Below are positions 18,117 to 27,526 of a stretch of 64,000 nt of DNA, one piece after another. This DNA comes from Pseudomonas sp. B21-048 (GTDB taxonomy: Bacteria; Pseudomonadota; Gammaproteobacteria; Pseudomonadales; Pseudomonadaceae), in assembly GCF_024748615.1 (NCBI RefSeq), contig NZ_CP087168.1, positions 5,208,001-5,272,000 on the forward strand, read 5' to 3'. The notes beneath the pieces are model-generated. The model searched no databases. It was not told where the DNA came from and was given only the letters and a program-made list of their open reading frames with translations. Made by a program: the position numbers and the translations under genes. Position 1 is the stretch's first letter. The number at the start of each line of letters is the position of its first letter.

Positions 18117-19559
18117 ATGTTCGATTTCCACCCCCAGCTCAAGCAGCGTTTTGCTGCCTTGCGCACGGGCGCTGAATTCTTTTCGCTGCGTTATGTGCGC
18201 GAGTCCGGCCAGTATCTGTCGGTGCGCAAGAACGTCGCCGAACCGCCGAGCCTGAGCCGTGACGAAGGCGCGATGCTGACCGTTCGGGTCAACGGCGTCG
18301 AAGCCTATGCCGCCACCAACGACTTGTCCCAATCCGGCCTGCAGACCGCGCTGGAGAAAGCTGAGCAACAAGCCCGTCGACTCAAGCCTCACGCCCTGCT
18401 CGACCTACGCGAGCAAGCCGTCTCCAGCGACCGCGCCGACTATTTCTCGCCCAACGTCGACCAGCCCTTTCCGTCCCTGAGCGATTGCTACCAATTGCTC
18501 GGCGCCGAATCCGCCGCCGTGCCCAAGGACGAGCGACTGGTGAACTGGCAGGCGAGCATCGGCATCACCAACGTCGAGCAAATCTACCTCAACAGCGCCG
18601 GCGCCGAGCTGCGCCAAGCCCAGCGCTTCGTCTACCCGAGCATGGACGTCACCGCCTACGACGGCAGCGACAGCCAGACCCGCACCCTGGGCCGCGAGAA
18701 CTTCGGCCAGCAGGGCGGCTTTGATGTGATCAGCCGTTGCGGCCTGATCGGTGCCGGCCCGAAAGTCGCCGACCAGGCGCTGCAATTGCTGCTGGCGCCC
18801 AATACCCCGCAAGGCCCGCGCGATCTGTTGTTGATGCCTGACCAAATGATGCTGCAGATCCACGAGTCCATCGGTCACCCGCTGGAACTGGACCGCATCC
18901 TGGGCGATGAGCGCAATTACGCTGGCACCAGTTTCGTCAAGGCAGAAGACTTCGGCAGCCTGCAATACGGCTCCGAACTGCTCAACGTGACGTTCGACCC
19001 GGACATCCCCGAGCAGCTCGCCAGCTACGGCCATGACGACGACGGCAGCGCCGCCAGCAAGCAATTCTTGATTAAGGAAGGTTTGCTGCTGCGGCCATTG
19101 GGCGGCGCACTCTCGCAATTTCGCGCCGGCATGGATGGCGTTGCCAACAGCCGCGCCTGCGGCTGGAACCGTCCGCCGATCGACCGCATGGCCAACCTCA
19201 ACATCGAGCACGGCGATCAGCCGCTGGAGCAACTGATCGGCAACATCGAGCACGGCATTTTGATGAGCACCAACCGTTCGTGGTCCATCGACGATGCGCG
19301 CAACAAGTTCCAGTTCGGTTGCGAATGGGGCCAGTTGATCGAAAACGGCGAACTCAAGGGTGTGGTGAAGAACCCGAACTACCGGGCGATTTCCGCACAA
19401 TTCTGGAAAAGCCTCAGCGCTGTCGGCGATGCCAACACCGTCAAAGTGCTAGGCACGCCGAACTGTGGCAAGGGCGAGCCGAACCAGGTGATCCGCGTCG
19501 GTCACGCGTCGCCGGCCTGTGTGTTCAGCAATGTTGATGTGTTTGGAGGAGACGCCTGA
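18117..19559 (+). CDS. TldD-like metalloprotease subunit
   Basis: A 480-residue protein of the TldD/PmbA family, cytoplasmic zinc peptidases known from microcin B17 maturation and CcdA turnover. The HExxxH zinc motif is present as MLQIHESIGHPLELDRILGD near residue 245, and CGWNRPPIDRMANLNIEHG near 345 is also conserved. AAGGAGG lies upstream of ATG 18117. The stop overlaps the next start (TGATG), so it forms a two-gene operon with a PmbA-like partner, as expected for the heterodimer. It is probably a second, divergent pair and not the housekeeping tldD-pmbA, which normally lie elsewhere and apart. Confidence 0.82.
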   Translation: MFDFHPQLKQRFAALRTGAEFFSLRYVRESGQYLSVRKNVAEPPSLSRDEGAMLTVRVNGVEAYAATNDLSQSGLQTALEKAEQQARRLKPHALLDLREQAVSSDRADYFSPNVDQPFPSLSDCYQLLGAESAAVPKDERLVNWQASIGITNVEQIYLNSAGAELRQAQRFVYPSMDVTAYDGSDSQTRTLGRENFGQQGGFDVISRCGLIGAGPKVADQALQLLLAPNTPQGPRDLLLMPDQMMLQIHESIGHPLELDRILGDERNYAGTSFVKAEDFGSLQYGSELLNVTFDPDIPEQLASYGHDDDGSAASKQFLIKEGLLLRPLGGALSQFRAGMDGVANSRACGWNRPPIDRMANLNIEHGDQPLEQLIGNIEHGILMSTNRSWSIDDARNKFQFGCEWGQLIENGELKGVVKNPNYRAISAQFWKSLSAVGDANTVKVLGTPNCGKGEPNQVIRVGHASPACVFSNVDVFGGDA

Positions 19560-20896
19560 TGAGTACTTCCACGAGTCAGGCTGAGTCATTCAAGGACTTG
19601 GTCAATTGGCTGCGCGAGGCAATTCGTGGGCCTGAGCAATTCACCCTCAGCTATGCCGCCGAATCGTCGGCCTTCGTGCGCTTCAACCACGCCAAGGTCC
19701 GTCAGGCCGGGCAGGTGCAGCAGGCGAGCGTCGGGTTCAAACTGATCAACGATGGTCGTCATGCGGATCTGAATATCACGCTGTCGGGCGACCCCGAAAT
19801 CGACCTTCAGCGTCTGGCCGAAGGGCTGCAACAGTTGCGCGAAACCCTGCCACTGTTGCCTCAGGACCCGTACCTGCTGCTCAACCATAACGACTGGCAG
19901 AGCAACAACGTGCAGGAGCATCCGCTACCGGACACCGAGCAAGTGGTCGCTGAAATCACTCAAGCTACCGAAGGATTGGATCTGGTCGGCTTCTATGCCG
20001 CCGGGCCTATCAGTCGTGGTTTCGCCAGTTCCTCGGGCGCGTTCGGCTGGCATCAGGCCAACAGCTTCAACTTCGATTTCAGCCTGTTCCATGAAAACGG
20101 TCAGGCGGTGAAAGCCAGCTATGCCGGGCACGACTGGAACAGCGAAGGGTTTGCCAGACGCTTTGCGCAAGCGCGCGAGCAGTTGGCGTTTCTGGGGCGG
20201 CCATTGCGCACGCTGCCGCCCGGCGAATACCGCGCCTACCTGGCGCCGGCAGCGCTGGAAGAAATCATGGGCATGTTGAGCTGGGGCGGGTTTTCGGCCC
20301 AGGCGATTGCCAGTAAACAGAGCCCGTTGCAGAAGTTCTACGCCAACGAAACCTGCTTCAGCCCCAACGTAGGGTTGAGTGAGCAGGTCAGCGGCTCCTT
20401 GAGCCCGGCATTTTCCGACGAAGGTTATCCTCGCGATGATCTGGGGTTGATCGCCAAAGGCATGGCCAATGCCCGACTGATCAATTCGCGCAGCGCCGCT
20501 GAATACAACCTCACTGCCAACGGCGCCAGCAGTCATGAATACCCGACGGCGCTGGTCATGCAAGGCGGCAACCTGGAGCAGGCGGACATCCTCAAGCGCC
20601 TCGGCACCGGGCTCTACATCAGCAACCTGTGGTACCTGAACTACTCGGACCAACCGGCGGCGCGCCTGACCGGCATGACCCGGTTTGCGACTTTCTGGGT
20701 CGAGAACGGCGAGATTCAGGCGCCGGTCAGCACCATGCGGTTTGATGACAGCGTCTACAGCCTGCTCGGTTCGCAGCTGGAAGCGTTGACCGAGGAACGC
20801 GAGCTGATGTTGTCGGCCAGCACCTACAGTCAGCGGGCGACTGCTTCGGCGTTGTTGCCGGGCGCGCTCGTCAGCCGACTGACGTTGACGCTCTGA
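19559..20896 (+). CDS. PmbA/TldE-like partner of the TldD-like protease
   Basis: A 445-residue TldD/PmbA family protein without the HExxxH motif, as in PmbA subunits that lack the metal site. The start ATG overlaps the stop of the upstream gene by one base (TGATG). It keeps family segments such as SAPFGWHQ-like SGAFGWHQANSFNFDFSLF and the C-terminal ARLTGMTRFATFWVENGEI. Its last codons (ACGCTCTGA) lie inside a family A REP element, so the REP supplies the stop codon. The substrate is unknown. Confidence 0.8.
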   Translation: MSTSTSQAESFKDLVNWLREAIRGPEQFTLSYAAESSAFVRFNHAKVRQAGQVQQASVGFKLINDGRHADLNITLSGDPEIDLQRLAEGLQQLRETLPLLPQDPYLLLNHNDWQSNNVQEHPLPDTEQVVAEITQATEGLDLVGFYAAGPISRGFASSSGAFGWHQANSFNFDFSLFHENGQAVKASYAGHDWNSEGFARRFAQAREQLAFLGRPLRTLPPGEYRAYLAPAALEEIMGMLSWGGFSAQAIASKQSPLQKFYANETCFSPNVGLSEQVSGSLSPAFSDEGYPRDDLGLIAKGMANARLINSRSAAEYNLTANGASSHEYPTALVMQGGNLEQADILKRLGTGLYISNLWYLNYSDQPAARLTGMTRFATFWVENGEIQAPVSTMRFDDSVYSLLGSQLEALTEERELMLSASTYSQRATASALLPGALVSRLTLTL

Positions 20897-20943
20897 CACA
20901 GAGCGTCACAGGATGCATTCCCACGCGGAGCGTGGGAACGATC
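20885..20943. repeat. REP (family A) overlapping a stop codon
   Basis: GACGCTCTGACACAGAGCGTC forms one hairpin and TTCCCACGCGGAGCGTGGGAA another, ending GATC at 20943. The stop codon of the PmbA-like gene lies within the first hairpin. Only one of the two outer GATCGTTCCC arms of a full doublet is present. Confidence 0.8.
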
Positions 20944-20965
20944 ATCTCCGCCAACAAGAGGTCCC

Positions 20966-22393
20966 ATGCCCAACCGCCCACCTCTCGACGCTGTCACCGC
21001 CCGCTGGGTACCGTGGGTGGTGGCCATTGCCTTCTTCATGCAATCCCTCGACGGGACAATCCTCAACACCGCCCTCCCCGCCATGGCCCGGGACTTGGCC
21101 GAAGACCCGCTGCGCATGCAGGGCGTCATCATCGCCTACATGCTTACCGTCGCACTGCTGATCCCCGCCTCCGGCTGGATCGCCGACCGCTTCGGCACCC
21201 GGAAAATCTTCTTCGGCGCGATTCTCCTGTTCAGCTTTGGCTCATTGCTCTGCGCCTTGTCCAGCACCTTGAGCATGCTCATCGGTGCGCGAGTGATTCA
21301 GGGCCTCGGTGGTGCGCTGATGCTGCCGGTTGGTCGGTTGGTGGTGCTGCGCGCGTATCCGCGCTCGGATCTGGTGCGGATCATGGGGTTCATTACCATT
21401 CCTGGCCTGCTTGGCCCGCTGATCGGTCCGACGATGGGCGGATGGATGGTGCAATACCTGACCTGGCACTGGATCTTCCTGATTAACCTGCCGGTGGGCG
21501 TCCTCGGTTGCTACGCGGTATGGAAATTCATTCCCGACCTGCGCGGCAGCGAACGCACCCGCTTCGACAGCCTGGGCTTTTTGCTGTTCGGCGCGGCGAT
21601 GGTGCTGATCACCATCGCCATGGAGGGGCTCGGCGAACTGCACCTGCCGCACCTGCGAGTGATGTTGCTGCTGTTTGGCGGCATGGCCTGTCTGGCGGCG
21701 TATTGGCTGCGGGCCGGGCACGTCGATAATCCACTGTTTGCGCCATCGTTATTCAAGACCCGGACTTTCGCCGTGGGCATCCTCGGCAACCTGTTCGCCC
21801 GCCTGGGCAGTGGCGCCTTGCCGTTTCTGGTGCCATTGCTGCTGCAGGTGGCGCTGGGTTACTCGCCGTCACAGGCCGGGATGAGCATGCTGCCCCTGGC
21901 GGCGGCCGCGATGGTCGCCAAGTCGGTGGCGCGTCCGCTGATCGAACGTTTCGGCTACCGTACCGTGCTGACCGGCAACACACTGGCACTGGGGATCATG
22001 CTGGCAAGCATGGGCCTGGTCAGCGAGCAGACGCCGTATTGGCTGCTGCTGGTTCAGTTGGCGATTCTGGGGGCGATCAACTCCTTGCAGTTCACCGCAA
22101 TGAACACCGTCACCCTGATCGACCTCGACGACGCCAGCGCCAGCAGCGGCAACAGTTTGCTGTCGGTGGTCGCGCAATTGTCCCTGAGCCTCGGCGTGGC
22201 CTGCGCCGGCGCCCTGCTCGGCGGCTTCACGGCAGAGATCGGCAATGACGGCGTGGACACGGTTCTGGGCGCGTTCCAGCTGACGTTCGTGACGGTCGGA
22301 ATCATGGCGATGCTGGCTGCAACGATCTTCTCGCAGCTGTCTGGAACTGACGGACGGCGCGTCAGGCATCCGGAAGAACACATCGAGCCTTAG
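20966..22393 (+). CDS. mdtD: MdtD-like MFS drug transporter (DHA2, 14 spans)
   Basis: A 475-residue inner-membrane antiporter of the DHA2 branch. Residues 17-45 carry VAIAFFMQSLDGTILNTALP, the loop motif GWIADRFGTRKIFF is near 70, and the WHWIFLINLPVG motif near 167 is typical of 14-span drug exporters. It closely resembles E. coli MdtD, including MNTVTLIDLDDASASSGNSLLS near 375. There is no membrane fusion protein or outer-membrane channel beside it. CAAGAGGTCCC precedes ATG 20966. The substrate is not predictable. Confidence 0.85.
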   Translation: MPNRPPLDAVTARWVPWVVAIAFFMQSLDGTILNTALPAMARDLAEDPLRMQGVIIAYMLTVALLIPASGWIADRFGTRKIFFGAILLFSFGSLLCALSSTLSMLIGARVIQGLGGALMLPVGRLVVLRAYPRSDLVRIMGFITIPGLLGPLIGPTMGGWMVQYLTWHWIFLINLPVGVLGCYAVWKFIPDLRGSERTRFDSLGFLLFGAAMVLITIAMEGLGELHLPHLRVMLLLFGGMACLAAYWLRAGHVDNPLFAPSLFKTRTFAVGILGNLFARLGSGALPFLVPLLLQVALGYSPSQAGMSMLPLAAAAMVAKSVARPLIERFGYRTVLTGNTLALGIMLASMGLVSEQTPYWLLLVQLAILGAINSLQFTAMNTVTLIDLDDASASSGNSLLSVVAQLSLSLGVACAGALLGGFTAEIGNDGVDTVLGAFQLTFVTVGIMAMLAATIFSQLSGTDGRRVRHPEEHIEP

Positions 22394-22450
22394 GGCGAAT
22401 AGCCATCGGGCTGGTACACTGCGCGACATTTTGTTTTGCAGGCCAGTCCC

Positions 22451-23836
22451 GTGACCACCATCGCCACCGCTTTTAATACTTTGCCGCTGTCCGCCGCCAT
22501 GCTGGCTAACCTCGACTCCCTCGGTTATGCCCAGATGACGCCGATCCAGGCGCAAAGCTTGCCGGTGATCCTCAAGGGGATGGACCTGATCGCCCAGGCC
22601 AAGACCGGCAGCGGCAAGACCGCCGCCTTCGGTATCGGCCTGTTGAACCCGATCAATCCGCGCTTCTTCGGTTGCCAGGCGCTGGTCATTTGCCCGACTC
22701 GCGAGTTGGCTGACCAGGTCGCCAAGGAAATCCGTCGTCTGGCCCGTGCCGAAGACAACATCAAGGTGCTGACCCTGTGTGGCGGCGTGTCCTTCGGCCC
22801 GCAGATCGGCTCGCTGGAGCACGGCGCGCACATCATCGTCGGCACCCCGGGGCGCATTCAGCAGCACCTGCGCAAGGGTTCGCTGGTGCTCCATGGTCTG
22901 AACACGCTGATCCTCGACGAAGCCGACCGCATGCTCGACATGGGTTTCTACGATTCCATCGAAGAAATCATCATGCAGACCCCGGAGCGTCGCCAGACCC
23001 TGCTGTTCTCCGCCACGTACCCGGTGGGCATCAAGCAACTGGCGTCGAAATTCATGCGCAACCCGCAGCAGGTGAAGGCCGAGGCGTTCCACGACGATAC
23101 ACAGATCGAACAACGTTTCTACGAGATCTCTCCGGAAGAGCGCATGAGCGCGGTAACCAAGGTGCTCGGCCACTTCCGCCCGGCGTCCTGCGTAGCGTTC
23201 TGCTTCACCAAGCAGCAGGTTCAGGAAACCGTCGATCACCTGACCGCCAAAGGCATCTCAGCCGTCGGCCTGCACGGCGATCTGGAACAGCGTGACCGCG
23301 ACCAGGTATTGGCGATGTTCGCCAACCGCAGTACTTCGGTATTGGTCGCCACCGACGTCGCCGCTCGCGGCCTGGACATCGATGCGCTGGACATGGTGAT
23401 CAACGTCGAACTGGCCCGTGATTCGGAAATCCACATTCACCGTGTTGGCCGTACCGGTCGTGCCGGTGAGAAAGGCATCGCGATCAGTCTGGTTGCACCG
23501 TCCGAAGCCCACCGCGCCCAGGCCATCGAGCAGTTGCAGAAGTCACCGTTGAGCTGGGATCAGCTGGACAGCCTCACGTCCCAGGGCGGTGGTCCGCTGT
23601 TGCCGGTGATGAGCACGCTGTGCATCGGCGCCGGTCGTAAAGACAAGGTTCGCCCGGGCGACATTCTCGGCGCACTGACCGGCGATGCCGGCATTCCGGG
23701 CGCTCAGGTCGGCAAGATTGCTATTTTCGACTTCCAGGCTTACGTGGCCGTGGAACGCGGGATCGCCAAGCAAGCCTTGCAGCGTTTGAACGACGGCAAG
23801 ATCAAAGGCCGCTCGTTGCGCGTGCGCATCCTCTGA
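22451..23836 (+). CDS. dbpA: ATP-dependent RNA helicase DbpA
   Basis: A 461-residue DEAD-box helicase that acts on 23S rRNA hairpin 92 during large-subunit assembly. Motifs in order: Q motif MTPIQAQ, AKTGSGKT (about 52), PTREL, LDEADRM (about 155), FSATYP, and HRVGRTGRAG (about 335). The C-terminal RNA-binding domain (about 385-461, ending KGRSLRVRIL) separates DbpA from other DEAD proteins. The best start is GTG 22451; the leader before it has only a weak ribosome site. Confidence 0.92.
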   Translation: MTTIATAFNTLPLSAAMLANLDSLGYAQMTPIQAQSLPVILKGMDLIAQAKTGSGKTAAFGIGLLNPINPRFFGCQALVICPTRELADQVAKEIRRLARAEDNIKVLTLCGGVSFGPQIGSLEHGAHIIVGTPGRIQQHLRKGSLVLHGLNTLILDEADRMLDMGFYDSIEEIIMQTPERRQTLLFSATYPVGIKQLASKFMRNPQQVKAEAFHDDTQIEQRFYEISPEERMSAVTKVLGHFRPASCVAFCFTKQQVQETVDHLTAKGISAVGLHGDLEQRDRDQVLAMFANRSTSVLVATDVAARGLDIDALDMVINVELARDSEIHIHRVGRTGRAGEKGIAISLVAPSEAHRAQAIEQLQKSPLSWDQLDSLTSQGGGPLLPVMSTLCIGAGRKDKVRPGDILGALTGDAGIPGAQVGKIAIFDFQAYVAVERGIAKQALQRLNDGKIKGRSLRVRIL

Positions 23837-23840
23837 ACCT

Positions 23841-23948
23841 GATCGTTCCCACGCTCTGCGTGGGAATGCATCCCGTGACGCTCCGCGTCACATAACGGCA
23901 GACGCAGAGCGTCCATGGCGGCATTCCCACGCAGAGCGTGGGAACAAT
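23841..23948. repeat. REP doublet (family A) between dbpA and the flavoprotein
   Basis: Outer arms GATCGTTCCCACGCTCTGCG and its near complement enclose GTGACGCTCCGCGTCAC and related inner segments. The right outer arm ends GGAACAATCA, with one base changed from the consensus. It separates two genes on the same strand. Confidence 0.85.
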
Positions 23949-23968
23949 CATTGTGTGAGGACACTGTT

Positions 23969-25147
23969 TTGCGCTCTACCGAAGTCGTGATCATTGGCGC
24001 TGGCGCCGCAGGGTTGATGTGTGCGCTGACCGCCGCCGGGCGCGGGCGCAAGGTGATATTGCTCGACCATGCGAACAAGGCCGGCAAGAAAATCCTGATG
24101 TCGGGCGGTGGACGCTGCAATTTCACCAACATGTACACCGAACCAGGCAATTTTCTCTCGCAGAACGAGCACTTTTGCAAATCCGCCCTGGCGCGCTACA
24201 CCCAGTGGGATTTCATTGGCATGGTGGCCAAGCACGACGTGCCGTACCACGAGAAGAAACTCGGCCAGTTGTTCTGCGATAACAAATCCAGCGACATCCT
24301 CGAAATGCTGCTCAACGAGTGCGACCAGGTCGGCGTCAGCCTGCACCTGGACACCTCGATTCAGACCATCGAGAAGCTCGAAAGCGGTTACCTGCTGGAC
24401 ACCACGCTGGGGCAAATCACCTGTGAATCACTGGTCATCGCCACCGGCGGCCTGTCGATCCCGACGCTGGGTGCTACCGGTTTCGGCTATCAGGTCGCCA
24501 AACAGTTCGGCCACGCCCTACTGCCGACTCGCGCCGGCCTCGTGCCGTTCACCATCACCGATCAGCTCAAGACGCTTTGCACCGAGCTGTCCGGTACGTC
24601 GGTGGATTGCCTGGTGAGCTGCAATGACCAGAGTTTCCGCGAGAACATCCTGTTCACCCATCGCGGCCTCAGCGGGCCGGCGATCTTGCAGATTTCGTCG
24701 TTCTGGGAATCCGGCGACACGGTGGAAATCAATCTGATGCCGGATCACGACGTGCCGAGCTGGCTGCAACAGCAGCAGGCCGAACGCCCCAACAGCGAGC
24801 TGAAAACCCTGCTCGGTGAAATCTTCACCAAGAAGATGGCTAACCTGTTGGCGGACAACTGGTTCGTCTCCAAACCGATGAAGCAGTACACCCATGCGGA
24901 ACTGTCGGACATCGCCGAAAAACTGGCGAGCTGGAAAATCGTGCCGGCCGGCACTGAAGGCTATCGCACTGCTGAGGTGACCCTGGGCGGCGTCGACACT
25001 CGCGAAGTGTCGTCCAAGACTATGGAATCGCTGAAAAGCCCGGGTCTGTATTTCATCGGTGAAGTACTCGACGTTACCGGGCATTTGGGTGGCTTCAACT
25101 TTCAGTGGGCCTGGGCCTCCGGTTACGCCGCCGCGCAATTCGTCTGA
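23969..25147 (+). CDS. BaiN/YhiN-type FAD-dependent oxidoreductase
   Basis: A 392-residue flavoprotein of the HI0933/BaiN family. The dinucleotide motif VVIIGAGAAGLMCALTAA begins at residue 5, and the family signature KILMSGGGRCNFTN is near 38. The end (GYRTAEVTLGGVDTREV, GEVLDVTGHLGGFNFQWAWASG) is also characteristic. Its cellular role in Pseudomonas is unknown. The likely start is TTG 23969, with GTGAGG eight bases upstream; the frame before it is REP sequence. Length matches the family's usual 390 or so residues. Confidence 0.85.
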   Translation: MRSTEVVIIGAGAAGLMCALTAAGRGRKVILLDHANKAGKKILMSGGGRCNFTNMYTEPGNFLSQNEHFCKSALARYTQWDFIGMVAKHDVPYHEKKLGQLFCDNKSSDILEMLLNECDQVGVSLHLDTSIQTIEKLESGYLLDTTLGQITCESLVIATGGLSIPTLGATGFGYQVAKQFGHALLPTRAGLVPFTITDQLKTLCTELSGTSVDCLVSCNDQSFRENILFTHRGLSGPAILQISSFWESGDTVEINLMPDHDVPSWLQQQQAERPNSELKTLLGEIFTKKMANLLADNWFVSKPMKQYTHAELSDIAEKLASWKIVPAGTEGYRTAEVTLGGVDTREVSSKTMESLKSPGLYFIGEVLDVTGHLGGFNFQWAWASGYAAAQFV

Positions 25148-25286
25148 CCGACCGCGTTATCGTTCTTCGCAGGCAACACAGAACGCGCAAGGAACAGATT
25201 TTGCTATCAGATGTGATCGGCGCCATTGCGTCGGCGTCATTAGTGGCTCAATTTAGCGTCATTGCCCCGGAAGGCCTTCGCACTTC

Positions 25287-27470
25287 ATGTCATCGACCAC
25301 ATTTCGGCAGTCTCTGCGTCGCCTCTGGGCCCTGGATAAATTCAGCTACAGCGTGCGGGTATTCATCGCCCTGACCGGCAGCATGGCGCTGTGTTGGTAT
25401 CAGGATGAAATGGGGCTGCTGATCCCGTTGTTCCTGGGGATCATCGCCAGCGCCCTGGCTGAAACCGACGACAGTTGGCAGGGTCGCCTCAATGCGCTCG
25501 CAGTGACGCTAATGTGCTTTATGGTCGCTGCCCTGTCCGTCGAACTGCTCTTTCCCTACCCCGTGCTCTTTATCATCGCTTTCGCACTGGCCAGCTTCTG
25601 CCTGACCATGCTCGGCGCGCTGGGCGAACGTTATGGCGCGATTGCTTCGGCAACACTGATTCTGTCGGTCTACACCATGATCGGCGTGGATCAGCGCGGC
25701 GGCGCGGTCACTGATTTCTGGCACGAACCGGTGCTGCTGGTGGCCGGTGCGGCCTGGTACGGCTTGCTCTCGGTGCTGTGGCAGGCGCTGTTTTCCAACC
25801 AGCCGGTGCAGCAGAGCCTGGCCCGGCTGTTCCGTGAACTGGGTTATTACCTGAAGCTGAAATCGTCGCTGTTCGAACCGATCCGACAGATGGACGTGGA
25901 AGCGCAGCGGCTGGAGCTGGCCCAACAGAACGGTCGGGTGGTGGCGGCCCTGAACGCCGCCAAGGAAATCATTCTGCACCGCGTCGGCGATGGCCGGCCG
26001 GGCTCGAAACTCAGCCGTTACCTGAAGCTGTACTTCCTCGCCCAGGACATCCACGAGCGCGCCAGTTCCTCGCACTACCCCTACAACGCGCTGGCCGAGG
26101 CGTTCTTTCATAGCGATGTGCTGTTCCGCTGCCAGCGCCTGCTGCGTCAGCAAGGCAAGGCTTGTCGCGCGCTGGCCGAATCGATCCAGATGCGTCAGTC
26201 GTTCATCTATGATGCAAGCTTCGCCGAAGCCTTGAGCGACCTGCACGCCTCCCTCGAACACCTGCGTATCCAGAGCAATCCGGCCTGGCGTGGCCTGCTG
26301 CGTTCGTTGCGAGCGTTGGCCGCCAACCTCGGCACCCTTGACCGCTTGCTCAGCGACGCCAGCAACCCTGATGCGCTCGCAGATGCCACCGATAGCAGCC
26401 TGCTCGACCGTTCGCCTCGCAGCCTCAAGGATGTCTGGATACGTTTGCGCACACAGCTGACGCCGACGTCCTTGCTGTTCCGCCACGCCCTGCGCTTGCC
26501 CCTGGCATTGAGCATCGGTTACGCGATGGTGCATTTGATCCACCCGTCGCAGGGTTACTGGATCATCCTCACCACGCTGTTTGTCTGTCAGCCGAATTAC
26601 GGCGCCACCCGCCGCAAACTCGGGCAGCGGATCATCGGCACTGCCATCGGCCTGACCGTGGCCTGGGCGCTGTTCGATCTGTTTCCGAGCCCGTTGGTGC
26701 AGTCACTATTCGCCATTGCCGCCGGCGTGGTGTTTTTTACCAACCGCACCACCCGTTACACACTGGCGACCGCAGCGATCACCTTGATGGTGCTGTTCTG
26801 TTTCAATCAGGTCGGCGATGGCTACGGGCTGTTCCTGCCGCGCCTGCTCGATACCTTGCTTGGCAGCCTGATCGCCGGGTTGTCGGTGTTTCTGTTCCTG
26901 CCGGACTGGCAGGGTCGACGCTTGAACAAGGTGCTGGCCAATACTCTGACCTGCAACAGCATTTACCTGCGCCAGATCATGCAGCAATACGCCGTGGGTA
27001 AAAGCGATGACCTGGCTTATCGCCTGGCCCGACGCAATGCGCACAATGCGGATGCCGCGCTGTCGACGACGCTGGCCAACATGCTGATGGAGCCGGGGCA
27101 CTTCCGTAAGGAAGCGGATGTCGGGTTCCGTTTCCTGGTGCTGTCGCACACCTTGCTCAGCTATTTGTCGGGGCTGGGGGCACATCGCGAAACCCAGCTC
27201 CCGTCGGACGTGCGCGAGTATTTGATCAACGGTGCCGGTGTGAACCTGGCCGCCAGCCTCGACGACATCGCCCAAGGCCTGTCGAACAAAAAGACCATTG
27301 CGATTCAGAGCGATGAGGAAGAGGCGCTGGCCAACGGACTTGAGCAGATGCCGGATGAGATCGATGAAGGGCAGCGCCTGGTGCAGACGCAACTGGCGTT
27401 GATCTGCCGGCAGCTGGGGCCATTGCGGACGCTGGCGGCGCATCTCATTAAAGACACTAGCGAAGCCTGA
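25287..27470 (+). CDS. yccS: YccS-like FUSC family membrane protein
   Basis: A 727-residue inner-membrane protein with two blocks of about five to six membrane spans (about 25-150 and 400-520), each followed by a cytoplasmic helical domain. This is the YccS/YhfK layout of the fusaric acid resistance-like superfamily. Recognisable text includes ETDDSWQGRLNAL near 55, GERYGAIASATLILSVYTMIG near 112, and FVCQPNYGATRRKLGQRIIGT near 430. The transported substrate is unknown. GGAAGG lies upstream of ATG 25287 at rather long spacing. Confidence 0.85.
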   Translation: MSSTTFRQSLRRLWALDKFSYSVRVFIALTGSMALCWYQDEMGLLIPLFLGIIASALAETDDSWQGRLNALAVTLMCFMVAALSVELLFPYPVLFIIAFALASFCLTMLGALGERYGAIASATLILSVYTMIGVDQRGGAVTDFWHEPVLLVAGAAWYGLLSVLWQALFSNQPVQQSLARLFRELGYYLKLKSSLFEPIRQMDVEAQRLELAQQNGRVVAALNAAKEIILHRVGDGRPGSKLSRYLKLYFLAQDIHERASSSHYPYNALAEAFFHSDVLFRCQRLLRQQGKACRALAESIQMRQSFIYDASFAEALSDLHASLEHLRIQSNPAWRGLLRSLRALAANLGTLDRLLSDASNPDALADATDSSLLDRSPRSLKDVWIRLRTQLTPTSLLFRHALRLPLALSIGYAMVHLIHPSQGYWIILTTLFVCQPNYGATRRKLGQRIIGTAIGLTVAWALFDLFPSPLVQSLFAIAAGVVFFTNRTTRYTLATAAITLMVLFCFNQVGDGYGLFLPRLLDTLLGSLIAGLSVFLFLPDWQGRRLNKVLANTLTCNSIYLRQIMQQYAVGKSDDLAYRLARRNAHNADAALSTTLANMLMEPGHFRKEADVGFRFLVLSHTLLSYLSGLGAHRETQLPSDVREYLINGAGVNLAASLDDIAQGLSNKKTIAIQSDEEEALANGLEQMPDEIDEGQRLVQTQLALICRQLGPLRTLAAHLIKDTSEA

Positions 27471-27526
27471 GATTTGTAGTGACTTGCCCGCGAAGGCGTC
27501 AGCTCAGACACCGCAGGCCTTTCAGA

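Noticed and set aside
23915..23968. GTG or ATG starts upstream of the BaiN-type gene
   Set aside because: These codons fall inside a REP element. TTG 23969 has a ribosome site and starts the family text.
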